DNA of 64,000 bases from Sphingobacterium sp. CZ-2 (GCF_004526235.1 NZ_CP038159.1:2046001-2110000); one strand, 5' to 3'. Shown: positions 33,892-43,811, numbered from the stretch's first letter. Program-made: numbers and translations. The notes: generated from the letters alone by a model not told the origin.

Positions 33892-36291
33892 TTACTCATC
33901 CCTCAAACTATCAACCGGATTCGCTCTGGCGGCTTTCAAAGATTGAACTCCCATGGTAATAAAAGCAATCAGCAAAGTTGCAATAGCCGGAATACTGAAC
34001 ATCCACCAACTCAATTCAATCTTAAAAGCAAAATCTGTCAACCATTGATTCATTGCCCACCAAGCAATTGGTGTTGCAATAACAATAGAAATCAAAATTA
34101 ACTTGATATAATCTTTTGATAGTAGCCTAATAATTCCCCCAACGGTACTACCCAAAACCTTCCGAACACCAATTTCTTTCGTTCGTTGTGCAGTAGTTAT
34201 GGTCACTAAGCCCACCAATCCCAAACAACTGATCAAAATGGTAATACCAGAAGATAAATTGATGATCTTTGAAAACCTATTCTCTTTTTCATACAACTCC
34301 TTGATCCGATCATCATAAAACTCATAGCTAAAAGCAGTTGCTGGATAGTATTTTTCCCATTCCTTTTGAATGATTTCAATGCTAGACTTCCAAGTCGAAG
34401 GATCATTGTTTAATTTGATGGCTATATTTTGTAATTGACCACGTTTATTGGAGGCAAGGAAGGATACAGGCTCCAATGCCACATGCATACTTTTACTATG
34501 GAAATTCCCAACCACCCCCGTGATCTTTCGGTCTTTATCCCAGGCATTTACTTCCTGTCCAATAGCTTCTTGCGGCGATTTATAGCCCAGATCATAGATG
34601 GCTTTTTCATTCAATATAATTCCTGTACTGGTATCAGAGATCGTAAGTGCTCGTCCAGCGAGCAATTTCATGTCATAGACATCAAAATAGGAATCACCCA
34701 CTAGCTTAAAGGGCATATTAACTTTCATTAATCCAGTATCCGAAGAGCGGTTGACAAAATTTCCCCAATGATCATTACTTAGGGGAAAATGACCTAGTGC
34801 AGCCTGTTGGATTTCGGGATGTTTGTTGAGTATTTCCTTAAAGATTATGGGATTTTTTTTGCCATCTTCCTCTTTATAAGGTAAAGACAAGGTAAGTAAA
34901 GCGTTCTTATTGAACCCAAGATCACTGCTCAACATATGTTTCATCTGAAAGCCGATGATAAAGGTTGCAATCACAAATATTTGTGCAATAATAAATTGGA
35001 ACACGATTAATGCTTTTCGAACAGAAATATTACCAAAAGAAAGTTTAGCATTTTTATTCACCTTCAAAACATCAATTATTTGTACTTTATTGATGAGATA
35101 GGTTGGGTAGATACTGGAAAATAGGGTGATCAGCAGCAGCAAGGCCAACAAAAAGAGGAAGATCAATCCAGCATGGCTGAAATTTTCTAAGTCACTTGGC
35201 AAATAATGGCTGAAAAACCGTTCGAATAACTTGGTAAGCGGCCAAGACAATAGGAGAGAGGCACTGGTAATCATCAACGTCTCTAAAAAGAAATTGACAG
35301 TTACTTGTTTACCTTGTTGACCTAATGTTTTTCTGATGCCGATTTCCTTGGCTCTTTGGGGGATTAAAGCCGTACTCAGGTTGATATAATTAATACTGGC
35401 CAAAAGCAATAGAAATAACCCTATACCGATCATGCCATAGACCACGTTTTTATTGGTGCTGTTGGAAAGAATGGTATTAAAATGGGCATCAGATAGTTTT
35501 GCAATTTGAAATTCCCCCTTGACGTTATACTCCGACCATTCCTTTTCGGTTAATTGCATGAGTTTGTTCTTTAAATGCAGGAGAACAGGCGCAATATCTT
35601 TTTCATTATTGATTTTGATATACAGATGATTGTTGGAATTGGAAGATGCCCAGGACTGATCTCTCCATTCTGAATCTTTGACCAGCTGGAATTCCTTGGC
35701 GGTAAAAGTACTTGGATAATTTAGGTCTTCAACAATTCCCGAAACAGCATATAAGGTCGTGTCATATAGGATTTGTTTGCCGATAATTTCATTCGGTTTG
35801 AGATTCGGGAAGTAGATTTTTGCTCTTGACTCTGTAAGCACAACCTTATCAATGGAGTTTAGGGCTTGTTTTTCATTCCCTGCTAGCCATTGGTAATTAA
35901 CCATCTTAAAGTAATCTGGATGGGTACTGTATATCCTTTCATTTTCATTGAACTCAGCTTTTTCATTGCTGTTGGAATTGATGGTGATCTTTTCAAAATA
36001 ACGGTTGAACATCGGGATACTCAGTTCGACCTGTGAAAGATTGTTCTTTACATAATCCCATAGCGGAGCTGGTGTACCATCGAAGCTGTTGACTTCATTG
36101 TTGTATTCGTATTTAGAATAAACTTTATAGATCTGATCGCGGGCAGGGTTTGGTTTATCAAAACTGAATTCATAACTCACAATTTTAAATACAATCCAAC
36201 AGGCACTTATCCCGATGGCAAGACCAACGATATTCAAAATGGTGAAAAACTTGTTTTTCCATAGTTTCCGAAGGATGTGGTTTAATTTCAT
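33892..36291 (-). CDS. MacB/FtsX-type ABC permease 3 (799 aa)
   Basis: A duplicated FtsX permease with RAKEIGIRKTLGQQGKQV and RTKEIGVRKVLGSTVGGI, ending ANPVDSLRDE. The domain order is the same as in the neighbours. It is closest to permease 4, both in the first periplasmic domain (DLNYPSTFTAKEF against DLSYPTEFTGQEF) and around the second segment. It is preceded by a palindromic repeat and an AT-rich leader without a promoter match. Confidence 0.92.
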   Translation of the reverse strand: MKLNHILRKLWKNKFFTILNIVGLAIGISACWIVFKIVSYEFSFDKPNPARDQIYKVYSKYEYNNEVNSFDGTPAPLWDYVKNNLSQVELSIPMFNRYFEKITINSNSNEKAEFNENERIYSTHPDYFKMVNYQWLAGNEKQALNSIDKVVLTESRAKIYFPNLKPNEIIGKQILYDTTLYAVSGIVEDLNYPSTFTAKEFQLVKDSEWRDQSWASSNSNNHLYIKINNEKDIAPVLLHLKNKLMQLTEKEWSEYNVKGEFQIAKLSDAHFNTILSNSTNKNVVYGMIGIGLFLLLLASINYINLSTALIPQRAKEIGIRKTLGQQGKQVTVNFFLETLMITSASLLLSWPLTKLFERFFSHYLPSDLENFSHAGLIFLFLLALLLLITLFSSIYPTYLINKVQIIDVLKVNKNAKLSFGNISVRKALIVFQFIIAQIFVIATFIIGFQMKHMLSSDLGFNKNALLTLSLPYKEEDGKKNPIIFKEILNKHPEIQQAALGHFPLSNDHWGNFVNRSSDTGLMKVNMPFKLVGDSYFDVYDMKLLAGRALTISDTSTGIILNEKAIYDLGYKSPQEAIGQEVNAWDKDRKITGVVGNFHSKSMHVALEPVSFLASNKRGQLQNIAIKLNNDPSTWKSSIEIIQKEWEKYYPATAFSYEFYDDRIKELYEKENRFSKIINLSSGITILISCLGLVGLVTITTAQRTKEIGVRKVLGSTVGGIIRLLSKDYIKLILISIVIATPIAWWAMNQWLTDFAFKIELSWWMFSIPAIATLLIAFITMGVQSLKAARANPVDSLRDE

Positions 36292-36347
36292 GGTTATTTA
36301 TTTGTGTTTTGTTTTATTAATTTTTTTATGTGTTTTAGTCCGCCCTC

Positions 36348-36468
36348 CGTCATTGCGAGGAGGTACGACGAAGCAATCTTTGCACCTTGTCATCCTTCGA
36401 CTGCGCTCAGCATGACATGCGGGAAGATTGCTTCGTTCCTCGCAATGACGCTGGTCCTCGCAATGACG
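36348..36468. repeat. Nested palindromic repeat, copy 6 (permease 2-3 spacer)
   Basis: The left arm CGTCATTGCGAGGAGG starts at 36348 and right arms end at 36450 and 36468. Only the right half of the inner pair remains (TTCGACTGCGCTCAGCATGAC). Between 36468 and the permease stop lies G/C-rich CCTCGCC-type sequence without a gene. Confidence 0.85.
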
Positions 36469-36551
36469 CTGGTCCTCGCCTCGCCGCACCCTTCGCCTCG
36501 CCGCACCCCTCGCAATGGCCGATCCTATTCGCCCTACTCACCCAATTCACC

Positions 36552-38957
36552 CTACTCATCCCTCAAACTATCCACTGGATTCGCAATAGCCGCCTTCAAA
36601 GTCTGAAAACCAATGGTCAAAGCCGTGATCAACAACGTTATCCCAGCAGCGATTACAAATGCCCACCAAGGAATCTCTATCCGATACGCAAAATCATTCA
36701 ACCACTGGTTCATAAAATACCAAGCAATTGGCGAAGCAATCACAAAAGCGATCAATATCAATTTAAAATATCCTCCCGTCAGCAAATTACTGATGTTAAT
36801 CACCGAAGCACCAAGTACTTTCCGGATACCTATCTCTTTACTCCTTTGCTCTGCCGTAAAGGCAGCCAATCCCAACAAGCCTAAACAGGCAATACCGATC
36901 GTAAGAATCGAAAAGCTAATTAAAACCTGGTTAGATCGCTTTTCAGCCTCATATTGCATAGCAACATGATTGTCCACAAACGTATAATCAAATGCCGATT
37001 CTGGGATATGGGTTTTAAATGCCTGTTCTACCTGGGCTAAATAATCCTGGGTATGCTCCGCTTCGAACCGGATCATTAAATACCTGATCCCTTCCGAAGG
37101 AACATTCATCCGATTGAAATAATATCCACCAATATTTTCTTTTAAACTCTTGAAATTAAAATTGGCAACTACCCCTTGGATTATCGATTTTCCAGCACTT
37201 TCTGCGTTTAAAAGTTGACCAACTGCATCCTCCGGTTTTTGGTATCCCAAATACGCCAAAGCCACTTCATTGATCAATACATAGTTTACCGTATCCCCCA
37301 AAGAAAGCGACCCAGGCAGGTCACGTCCTGCCAAAAGCTTTAATCCAAGGGTCTTTACAACAGGACCATTAGCCACATTCGTAAATACTGGTAAGCCAGC
37401 AGGATCTGAATTGCCTGATTTATGAATGTTTTTTCCACTTTCGCCCAATCCAGGAATGGCTTGGGTGCCTGTAATTGCCGTAGTCCCTGGAATCTGGTTC
37501 AATCCATTTACCAAGCTTTCATAGCTCTTCGTAGTCTTTATCGATATGGTATTGATCGCTAACAACTTTTCGGGATTAAAACCAATATTTCTATCCGCAA
37601 TGTATTTCATTTGTTGGATCATAATGATCACAGAGATGATCAGGATGATGGAAGAGGCAAACTGAAAAACGACCAAGCCTTTTCTCGCAGGTTCTACCAA
37701 AGCTGCGTTTCTACTTTTCCCTTTACCCATAAGGTTCAATGAACTGATACTCGATAGGTAAAATGCTGGAAAACTACCCGCAAACAGGGTGGTGATCATT
37801 AAACAAGCAAGAAGGATCAACAGGATTTCTATAGAAAGGAAATGCTGGTAGGAGAGTTCAGCCCCTGTAATGTTATTGAATAATGGAATGCCGACCAAAC
37901 AGAGGATAAACCCTATACTGATGGATATGCCACTTAGCAGCATGGTCTCCATTAAAAATCGGGTTCGAAGTTGTTTTTTAGAGGCTCCAAGTACTTTATT
38001 GACACCAACCTCTTTGGCATACAAAGTTGTTTTTGCCGTAGCAAGATTCATGTAATTGATGCAGGCAATCAAGAGTACCAGACCCGCTAGATAAAGTAAG
38101 TTTTTTACCCTATCGATATCACCATTTTTAGGACTGTTTCCTTCTCGAAACGATTTGGAATAAAGATGGACCTTATGAAGGGGCTGTAGATAAAAATCCG
38201 TAAAATATTGATTGGATTTTTCGACATGCTTGTTGATCAATGCGGTGGAGAGTTCTGCAATGGTTTGGGGATCTGCTGTTTCCTGAATCTGAATATAGGT
38301 TTCGTAACTGGCATTACTCCAATAAACGTTTTTTCCCATCCAGCTATCCATAATGTTAAAAACCATTTGGCAATCCAAGCTACTGTTCTTAGGTAGATCC
38401 TCATAAACGGCCGATACTTTTAGGGTATCCCTTTGGTTGAGGATGATCAATTGATCTATGGCAGATGCATCTCCAAACAAGAGTTCTTTTCTGGATTTGG
38501 AGATGGCAATGCTATTGACATCTTTAAAAACAGTGTTCTTATCCCCTTCAATAAATTGGAAATCAAAAATGGAGAATAGGGAAGCATCAGCGAGATAAAC
38601 GTTTTTTTCGACAAATGTTTTTTCCCCTACCAGGATGGAAGAAGGGGTTCCGAAATCATTCTTTACCAATCGGGTGAAGTTGACAACTCCTGGAACTTCC
38701 TCTTTGATGGCTGGACCAACGGAATTGGGTAAGTTTACCCAGATTTCCTTATCATATTCTGGAGTAGTCTGCATGTTAACTCGATAGATATGTTCTCCCT
38801 TCGGGAAGAATTTATCATAGCTTAGTTCGTATAGTGCATAGCCGATTAATAATAAGGCAAGCCCCAAACTGATGGATAAACCAAAGATGTTAAGCAAACT
38901 GAAAAACTTGTTTTTCTTGATGCTTCTCCGCGCTATTTTTAGGTAATTGAGTATCAT
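36552..38957 (-). CDS. MacB/FtsX-type ABC permease 2 (801 aa)
   Basis: A duplicated FtsX permease. The first coupling motif is altered (YAKEVGVNKVLGASKKQL) and the second normal (RSKEIGIRKVLGASVINI); it ends ANPVDSLRDE. The first periplasmic domain differs from permeases 3-5 (VYLADASLFSIFDFQFIEGD), so the substrates or partners may differ. No promoter match lies in front of it. Confidence 0.92.
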   Translation of the reverse strand: MILNYLKIARRSIKKNKFFSLLNIFGLSISLGLALLLIGYALYELSYDKFFPKGEHIYRVNMQTTPEYDKEIWVNLPNSVGPAIKEEVPGVVNFTRLVKNDFGTPSSILVGEKTFVEKNVYLADASLFSIFDFQFIEGDKNTVFKDVNSIAISKSRKELLFGDASAIDQLIILNQRDTLKVSAVYEDLPKNSSLDCQMVFNIMDSWMGKNVYWSNASYETYIQIQETADPQTIAELSTALINKHVEKSNQYFTDFYLQPLHKVHLYSKSFREGNSPKNGDIDRVKNLLYLAGLVLLIACINYMNLATAKTTLYAKEVGVNKVLGASKKQLRTRFLMETMLLSGISISIGFILCLVGIPLFNNITGAELSYQHFLSIEILLILLACLMITTLFAGSFPAFYLSSISSLNLMGKGKSRNAALVEPARKGLVVFQFASSIILIISVIIMIQQMKYIADRNIGFNPEKLLAINTISIKTTKSYESLVNGLNQIPGTTAITGTQAIPGLGESGKNIHKSGNSDPAGLPVFTNVANGPVVKTLGLKLLAGRDLPGSLSLGDTVNYVLINEVALAYLGYQKPEDAVGQLLNAESAGKSIIQGVVANFNFKSLKENIGGYYFNRMNVPSEGIRYLMIRFEAEHTQDYLAQVEQAFKTHIPESAFDYTFVDNHVAMQYEAEKRSNQVLISFSILTIGIACLGLLGLAAFTAEQRSKEIGIRKVLGASVINISNLLTGGYFKLILIAFVIASPIAWYFMNQWLNDFAYRIEIPWWAFVIAAGITLLITALTIGFQTLKAAIANPVDSLRDE

Positions 38958-39011
38958 TATTTGGTTTTATGTTAGTATTAAATGTTGTTTTTTCTTTGGT
39001 TAGAACTATCG

Positions 39012-39121
39012 CGTCATTGCGAGGAGTTCTACGTCATTGCGAGGAGGTACGACGAAGCAATCTTTGGACATGCGGGAAGATTGCTTCGTTCCTCGCAATG
39101 ACGCTGGCCCTCGCAATGACG
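39012..39121. repeat. Nested palindromic repeat, copy 7 (permease 1-2 spacer)
   Basis: Left arms at 39012 and 39033; right arms ending at about 39103 and 39121. The inner CTGAGC/GCTCAG pair is missing. This shorter form equals copies 3 and 8. Confidence 0.85.
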
Positions 39122-39151
39122 CTGGCTCTCGCAATGGCCGACCCTATCTCC

Positions 39152-41509
39152 CTACTCATCCCTCAAGCTCTTCACCGGATTTGCAATTGCCGCCTTAATA
39201 GATTGAAAACTCACCGTAAAAATCGTAATCAAAACCGCCCCGATTCCAGCTATTAAAAACACGCCCCAGTGAAGTTCAATGCGATAACTATAATTAGATA
39301 AAAATTTATCCATTGCCCAATACCCTATCGGAAATGCGATCAAACAAGAAACCAGCACCAAGCCAACAAATTCTTTTGAAAGCATACGAGTTACTGAAAA
39401 TACCGAAGCCCCTAATACCTTCCGTATTCCAATCTCCTTAGTCCTACTTTCTGCCATAAAGGCCGCCAAACCAAATAATCCCAAACAGGAAATAAATATC
39501 GTCAAGCCCGCAAATAAGGTCGCCAATTTTCCAGTCCTTTCCGTTTCCTCAAACTTCCGAGCATAAGCCTCATCAATAAATTTATAATCAAATGGAAAAT
39601 CCGGATTATATTTTTTCAAAATCTTCTCTGTTCTATCCAATGCTTCCTTGCTACTTAATTGCGGATTGAAGCGAATATGCATGGTGTTCATATTACTGGA
39701 AGCACCTTCGATCAACAAGGGTTTAACAGGTTCAAAAGGTGATTCTTGGATAAAATCCTTAATCACCCCGATAATTTGGAATTTACTCGATCCATCAATG
39801 AAATATTGCCCGATCGGATCTTTAAACCCCATGGCTTTTGCTGCGGTTTCATTAATGATAGCTGCAGTGGAGTCCGTAGCATAACTACTCAAATCAAAGT
39901 CGCGACCGGCAACCAATTCAAATCCTGCCGTTTCCACCACCTTATCATCCGCTGTCTGACGGTTGAATTGAATAATGGCATTCGGGTCTTTTCCTTCCCA
40001 AGTGAATCCATTCCAACCACTCCAACGCTCCGTGAGTGGAGACATCATCCGGGTAACTGATTGTGCAATGCCCTCAGCGATCAATTCCTGTTTAATTAAG
40101 GACGCATTTTTAGAAATATTCCCAAACTCAGGTAGGAAAATCAGGTTCTCCTGCTTATAGCCATAATCGCGATCCTGAGCATGTTGGATCTGTTTCCGAA
40201 TCACTAGGGTACTAATGATCAGCAAGATCGCAATAGCGAATTGCGTGACTACCAAAATCTTTCTCGGATTGAGTTTATAATGTATATGCCTGAAACGTCC
40301 TTTTAAAACTTTTATAGGATTGAAGGAGGATAGGAAGAAGGCTGGATAGATTCCTGCCAAGATGCCTGTCAGGATAATAAATCCAAGGAATAGCACCCAA
40401 AAACCAAATTCTTGGAACGGGATCTGCATCTTTAAACCTACCAATTCATTGAAGCTTGGTAAACAAAGGAAAACCAATAATAAGGACAGGAATCCGGAGA
40501 AGGTTGCTAACAGCAGCGACTCCGATAAAAATTGGAACACCAAACTTGATTTCTGTGCGCCAACCACTTTTCGGATGCCTACCTCCTTTGATCTCTTTTC
40601 ACTTTGCGCGGTACTGAGGTTCATGAAATTGATGCAAGCGATCAATAGGATAAATACCGCGATCACGATAAAGATCCGCACCATTTCGATCCTGCCACCA
40701 ACTACTTCGCCATTTTCATATTTATTGTACAGGAAAACTTTTGAAAGTGGTTTCAGAAAAAATTGTGCGTCTGTTTTGGAATGTTTGGCAGGTAGGGCGT
40801 TGAACTGCTTGTTAATTTGATCGACATTCGCGTTCTTATCCAACTCTACATAGGTATAGACCGAACTATTGCCCCAATTTTCATCCGATTGCCCTAGTTT
40901 TTCCATTAAAGACCAGGGCAGGTAATATTCATATCCTTGAAAGCCATTGTCTGCTCGCCCTGCCTTTAACACCGCACTCACGGATAATATTTCGGTACTA
41001 TCAATATGCACCGTTTGTCCTACAACATCCACGGATCCAAACATGTCTTTTGCCAATTTTTCGGATAAGACGATTTGATTGGGCGCAGTGAGGACATTTG
41101 CTGGATTTCCACTGTATAAAGGGAAATCGAAAATGCTAAGAAAGCTGGGATCCACGAATGCACCAACTCCGGCTACCAATTTTTTGTCGCCAACCTGGAA
41201 TAGAAATCCTCTTGTTCCATTTAACCTGGAAGCTGATTTGACTTCAGGCACATCGGTTTTCAGTGCTGGTACGAGGGGTTTCGGGGTACCAAACCATACG
41301 GCGATATCATTGTCGGTGGGTTCTTTGGTTCCAACGGCATAGATCTGATCCGATTTTGGGAAATTGTTATTGATGGAAAACTGGTGGTTTACCCATAGTA
41401 AGATCAACATCGAAGCCGCCATTCCGATGGCTAAGCCAATGATATTGATCGCTGTAAAACCCTTATTGGATTTAAGGTTCCGGAACGCAAGTTTGATGTT
41501 GTTATTCAT
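39152..41509 (-). CDS. MacB/FtsX-type ABC permease 1 (785 aa)
   Basis: The first permease after the adaptor and ATPase. Motifs RSKEVGIRKVVGAQKSSL and RTKEIGIRKVLGASVFSV; it ends ANPVKSLRDE. The N-terminus MNNNIKLAFRNLKSNKGFTA is typical. It is the shortest copy. It is probably the primary partner of the ATPase at 41647, with which it is co-transcribed through a palindromic repeat. Confidence 0.92.
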   Translation of the reverse strand: MNNNIKLAFRNLKSNKGFTAINIIGLAIGMAASMLILLWVNHQFSINNNFPKSDQIYAVGTKEPTDNDIAVWFGTPKPLVPALKTDVPEVKSASRLNGTRGFLFQVGDKKLVAGVGAFVDPSFLSIFDFPLYSGNPANVLTAPNQIVLSEKLAKDMFGSVDVVGQTVHIDSTEILSVSAVLKAGRADNGFQGYEYYLPWSLMEKLGQSDENWGNSSVYTYVELDKNANVDQINKQFNALPAKHSKTDAQFFLKPLSKVFLYNKYENGEVVGGRIEMVRIFIVIAVFILLIACINFMNLSTAQSEKRSKEVGIRKVVGAQKSSLVFQFLSESLLLATFSGFLSLLLVFLCLPSFNELVGLKMQIPFQEFGFWVLFLGFIILTGILAGIYPAFFLSSFNPIKVLKGRFRHIHYKLNPRKILVVTQFAIAILLIISTLVIRKQIQHAQDRDYGYKQENLIFLPEFGNISKNASLIKQELIAEGIAQSVTRMMSPLTERWSGWNGFTWEGKDPNAIIQFNRQTADDKVVETAGFELVAGRDFDLSSYATDSTAAIINETAAKAMGFKDPIGQYFIDGSSKFQIIGVIKDFIQESPFEPVKPLLIEGASSNMNTMHIRFNPQLSSKEALDRTEKILKKYNPDFPFDYKFIDEAYARKFEETERTGKLATLFAGLTIFISCLGLFGLAAFMAESRTKEIGIRKVLGASVFSVTRMLSKEFVGLVLVSCLIAFPIGYWAMDKFLSNYSYRIELHWGVFLIAGIGAVLITIFTVSFQSIKAAIANPVKSLRDE

Positions 41510-41548
41510 GAGTTAATTGTTTTATTTTTTTATTTGTATCAGCTTCGT

Positions 41549-41638
41549 GTCATTGCGAGGAACGCCCCGTCATTGCGAGGAACGAAGCAATCTTTGAACA
41601 TGCGGGAAGATTGCTTCGTCGTGCCTCCTCGCAATGAC
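41549..41638. repeat. Nested palindromic repeat, copy 8 (ATPase-permease 1 spacer)
   Basis: Left arms GTCATTGCGAGGAACG at 41549 and 41569 face one right arm (GCCTCCTCGCAATGAC, ending near 41638). The inner pair is absent. The right arm comes within 10 bp of the ATPase stop codon. Confidence 0.85.
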
Positions 41639-41646
41639 CCATCAAC

Positions 41647-42324
41647 TTAAACCCCTACTGTCTCCAAAATAACCTGCCCATCCAGCATCCTAATCACCCG
41701 ATCAGCAAATTTTGCATCATGCTCCGAGTGGGTCACCATCACAATCGTAGTCCCTAATTCATTCAATTCCGTCAACAGGTGCATCACCTCATTACCATTG
41801 CTCGAATCCAGGTTTCCCGTAGGCTCATCCGCCAAGATCAATTTAGGATTATTCACCACCGCCCGGGCAACCGCAACCCTTTGCTGCTGACCACCCGATA
41901 ACTGCTGTGGAAAATGGTTCCTACGGTGCATGATCTGCACCTTCTCCAACACCTCTTCCACCCGTTTCTTCCGTTCTGCAGCCGGCACATTCGTATACAC
42001 CAATGGCAGCTCCACATTTTCAAAAACGGTCAATTCATCGATCAGGTTAAAACTCTGGAATACAAATCCGATATTATGTTTCCGCAAATCGGAACGCTTA
42101 CCTTCTTTAAATTTCGCTACTTCTATATTATTGAACAGGTAACTTCCCTCGTCCAGATCATCCAATAATCCCACGATATTCAATAAGGTGGATTTACCAC
42201 ATCCCGATGGCCCCATAACAGCCACGAATTCCCCTTCCTTTACATGAATGTTCACATCATTCAAGGCCACGGTTTCCACCTCTTCGGTGCGGTAAAATTT
42301 TTGCAGATTGGTTATTTTAATCAT
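41647..42324 (-). CDS. MacB/LolD-type ABC ATPase, proximal copy
   Basis: A 225-residue ATPase with all standard motifs: GPSGCGKST (Walker A, about 36-44), VFQSFNLIDELTVFENVE (Q-loop), LSGGQQQRVAVARAV, LILADEPTGNLDSSNG and VTHSEHD. It begins 47 bp after the adaptor gene on the same strand. It should energise the MacB-type permeases that follow; with seven permeases and two ATPases it is probably shared. Confidence 0.94.
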   Translation of the reverse strand: MIKITNLQKFYRTEEVETVALNDVNIHVKEGEFVAVMGPSGCGKSTLLNIVGLLDDLDEGSYLFNNIEVAKFKEGKRSDLRKHNIGFVFQSFNLIDELTVFENVELPLVYTNVPAAERKKRVEEVLEKVQIMHRRNHFPQQLSGGQQQRVAVARAVVNNPKLILADEPTGNLDSSNGNEVMHLLTELNELGTTIVMVTHSEHDAKFADRVIRMLDGQVILETVGV

Positions 42325-42371
42325 GTTTCTCTAATTATGGAGGTGTACTATTTTTATGAATTATTATAGGG

Positions 42372-43625
42372 TTATTTTTTGATATTTAGTTCCTGGATCT
42401 TATCATAGCTTTCATAGCTGGATACGATCACTTTATCCCCAACTTTCAAACCGCCCAGAACCTCATAGAACTGTGGGTTCTGTCGGCCTAATTGGATATC
42501 TGCCCGATAGGCTGTCGTTCCATTTTTATCCAATTTGAAGATCCAATTTCCGGCAGTCTGCTGATAGAATCCTCCCTTGGCCAATAATAAGGCTTTGGTT
42601 TCATCACTCAGTGCCAAACGAATGGATAGGGTCTGTCCACGGCGGATACTTTCCGGTCTTTCCCCCACAAACTCCATATCAACCTGGAAACGACCATCCT
42701 TAACCTGGGTATACACTTTCTTGATGCGTAGATCATAGGTTTTATCCCCAATGGTAAATTGCCCCTGTAGATCAGGGAAGATCCTGTTGATATAGTGTTC
42801 GTCGATATCCGCACGGATCTTAAATCCGGTCAGTACATCGATCTGGCCCAACCTTTCTCCGGCTGATTTATTCTGTCCGATCTCTACATCAAAGGAAGTC
42901 AATTGTCCATCGACTGGTGCTCGGAGGATCAGATCACCCACTTTCTGGCGCATCAAGGCCAAACCATTCTGGGTTCTCTTATAGGTCTCCCTATCCTGAG
43001 CCACCTTCTGGTTGTTGGATACTTCATCCTGCTTCAGGATCTGTTTGGTTAAGTTTACCCTTTCCTTTTGATAATTATAATCGTTCAATGATTTTTGGTA
43101 TTCCTGCGATCCGATCGCCTTCTCGGCCAATAATTTTTTGTTCAAGGTATATACCCGATCAGCTTCCTTTAACGCCTGTTCCACATCCGCCATTTGGTTT
43201 TTATTGCTGATGGAAACCTGCTGTGCATTGGTCTGGGCAATCTGTGCCTGGGTCAATAGATTCAATACCTGCGTTTCCTGTTGGATAAGCGATAGTTCCA
43301 AATCTGTATTGGATAAGCGCATGATGGGATCTCCCTTCCTCAGGTGGGCACCATCTTCTACATATTTTTCTTCCACACGGCCACCAACAGAGGCATCCAG
43401 GTAGATACTACTGATGGGCTGCACCGTTCCATTGATAGGAATGAATTCTTGGAAGGATCCTTCCTTTATCTCTACGATGGAAATTCGTTCCGCATCTACA
43501 TTCAGTTTACTATTGCCACTCGTGAAATAATAGCTTGCTCCAATTAAGGCCACAACTGCCACAATCCCGACAAGGGTTAATATTCTTTTAGAGTTCCAGG
43601 TCTTCTGTTCAATCGGTCTGTCCAT
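42372..43625 (-). CDS. HlyD/MacA-type periplasmic adaptor
   Basis: A 417-residue membrane-fusion protein. It has an N-terminal membrane anchor (residues 17-35), a biotinyl-lipoyl-like half (GRVEEKYVEDGAHLRKGDPIMRL), a long helical hairpin (about 115-230, coiled coil), the second lipoyl half (APVDGQLTSFDVEIGQ) and a beta-barrel/membrane-proximal domain. It should connect the inner-membrane transporter to the TolC-type channel encoded divergently. It is the first gene of the minus-strand unit and is preceded by a sigma-54-like promoter and enhancer palindromes. Confidence 0.92.
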   Translation of the reverse strand: MDRPIEQKTWNSKRILTLVGIVAVVALIGASYYFTSGNSKLNVDAERISIVEIKEGSFQEFIPINGTVQPISSIYLDASVGGRVEEKYVEDGAHLRKGDPIMRLSNTDLELSLIQQETQVLNLLTQAQIAQTNAQQVSISNKNQMADVEQALKEADRVYTLNKKLLAEKAIGSQEYQKSLNDYNYQKERVNLTKQILKQDEVSNNQKVAQDRETYKRTQNGLALMRQKVGDLILRAPVDGQLTSFDVEIGQNKSAGERLGQIDVLTGFKIRADIDEHYINRIFPDLQGQFTIGDKTYDLRIKKVYTQVKDGRFQVDMEFVGERPESIRRGQTLSIRLALSDETKALLLAKGGFYQQTAGNWIFKLDKNGTTAYRADIQLGRQNPQFYEVLGGLKVGDKVIVSSYESYDKIQELNIKK

Positions 43626-43651
43626 TGATAAATCTTTGTATTTGCTATTTG

Positions 43652-43672
43652 CATAGACAAGGTTGTGCCAAA
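43652..43672 (-). promoter_or_regulatory. Candidate sigma-54 promoter of hlyD unit
   Basis: On the minus strand TTTGGCACAACCTTGTCTA has a perfect -24 element (TGGCAC, GG at 43669-43668). The TTGT element comes one base closer than the usual spacing (9 instead of 10 between GG and GT). The nearer enhancer palindrome is centred 63 bp upstream of the GG. Confidence 0.5.
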
Positions 43673-43723
43673 CTTGTAAGTAGTTGATTATCAGCTATTG
43701 TTATAAGCAATTAGGGAAGTGAC

Positions 43724-43762
43724 TGTTCGTTAATGAACAGTTGCCTGTTCGCTCATGGACAA
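43724..43762. promoter_or_regulatory. Paired enhancer palindromes between hlyD and tolC
   Basis: TGTTC-GTTAAT-GAACA (43724-43739) and CTGTTC-GCTCAT-GGACAA (43745-43762) are two similar palindromes with centres 22 bp apart, about two helical turns, as expected for two cooperating activator dimers. They lie midway between the two divergent -24 elements, so one pair can serve both genes. The rest of the 43626-43849 spacer holds the two promoters. Confidence 0.7.
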
Positions 43763-43811
43763 CCATTCTAACCCTTTATTTTTAAGTAATTGATTTTCAG
43801 CTTTCTAAATA

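Noticed and set aside
23013..41638. Repeated sequence as a possible CRISPR array
   Set aside because: The units are inverted, of uneven spacing and separated by genes; there are no regular spacers and no cas genes.
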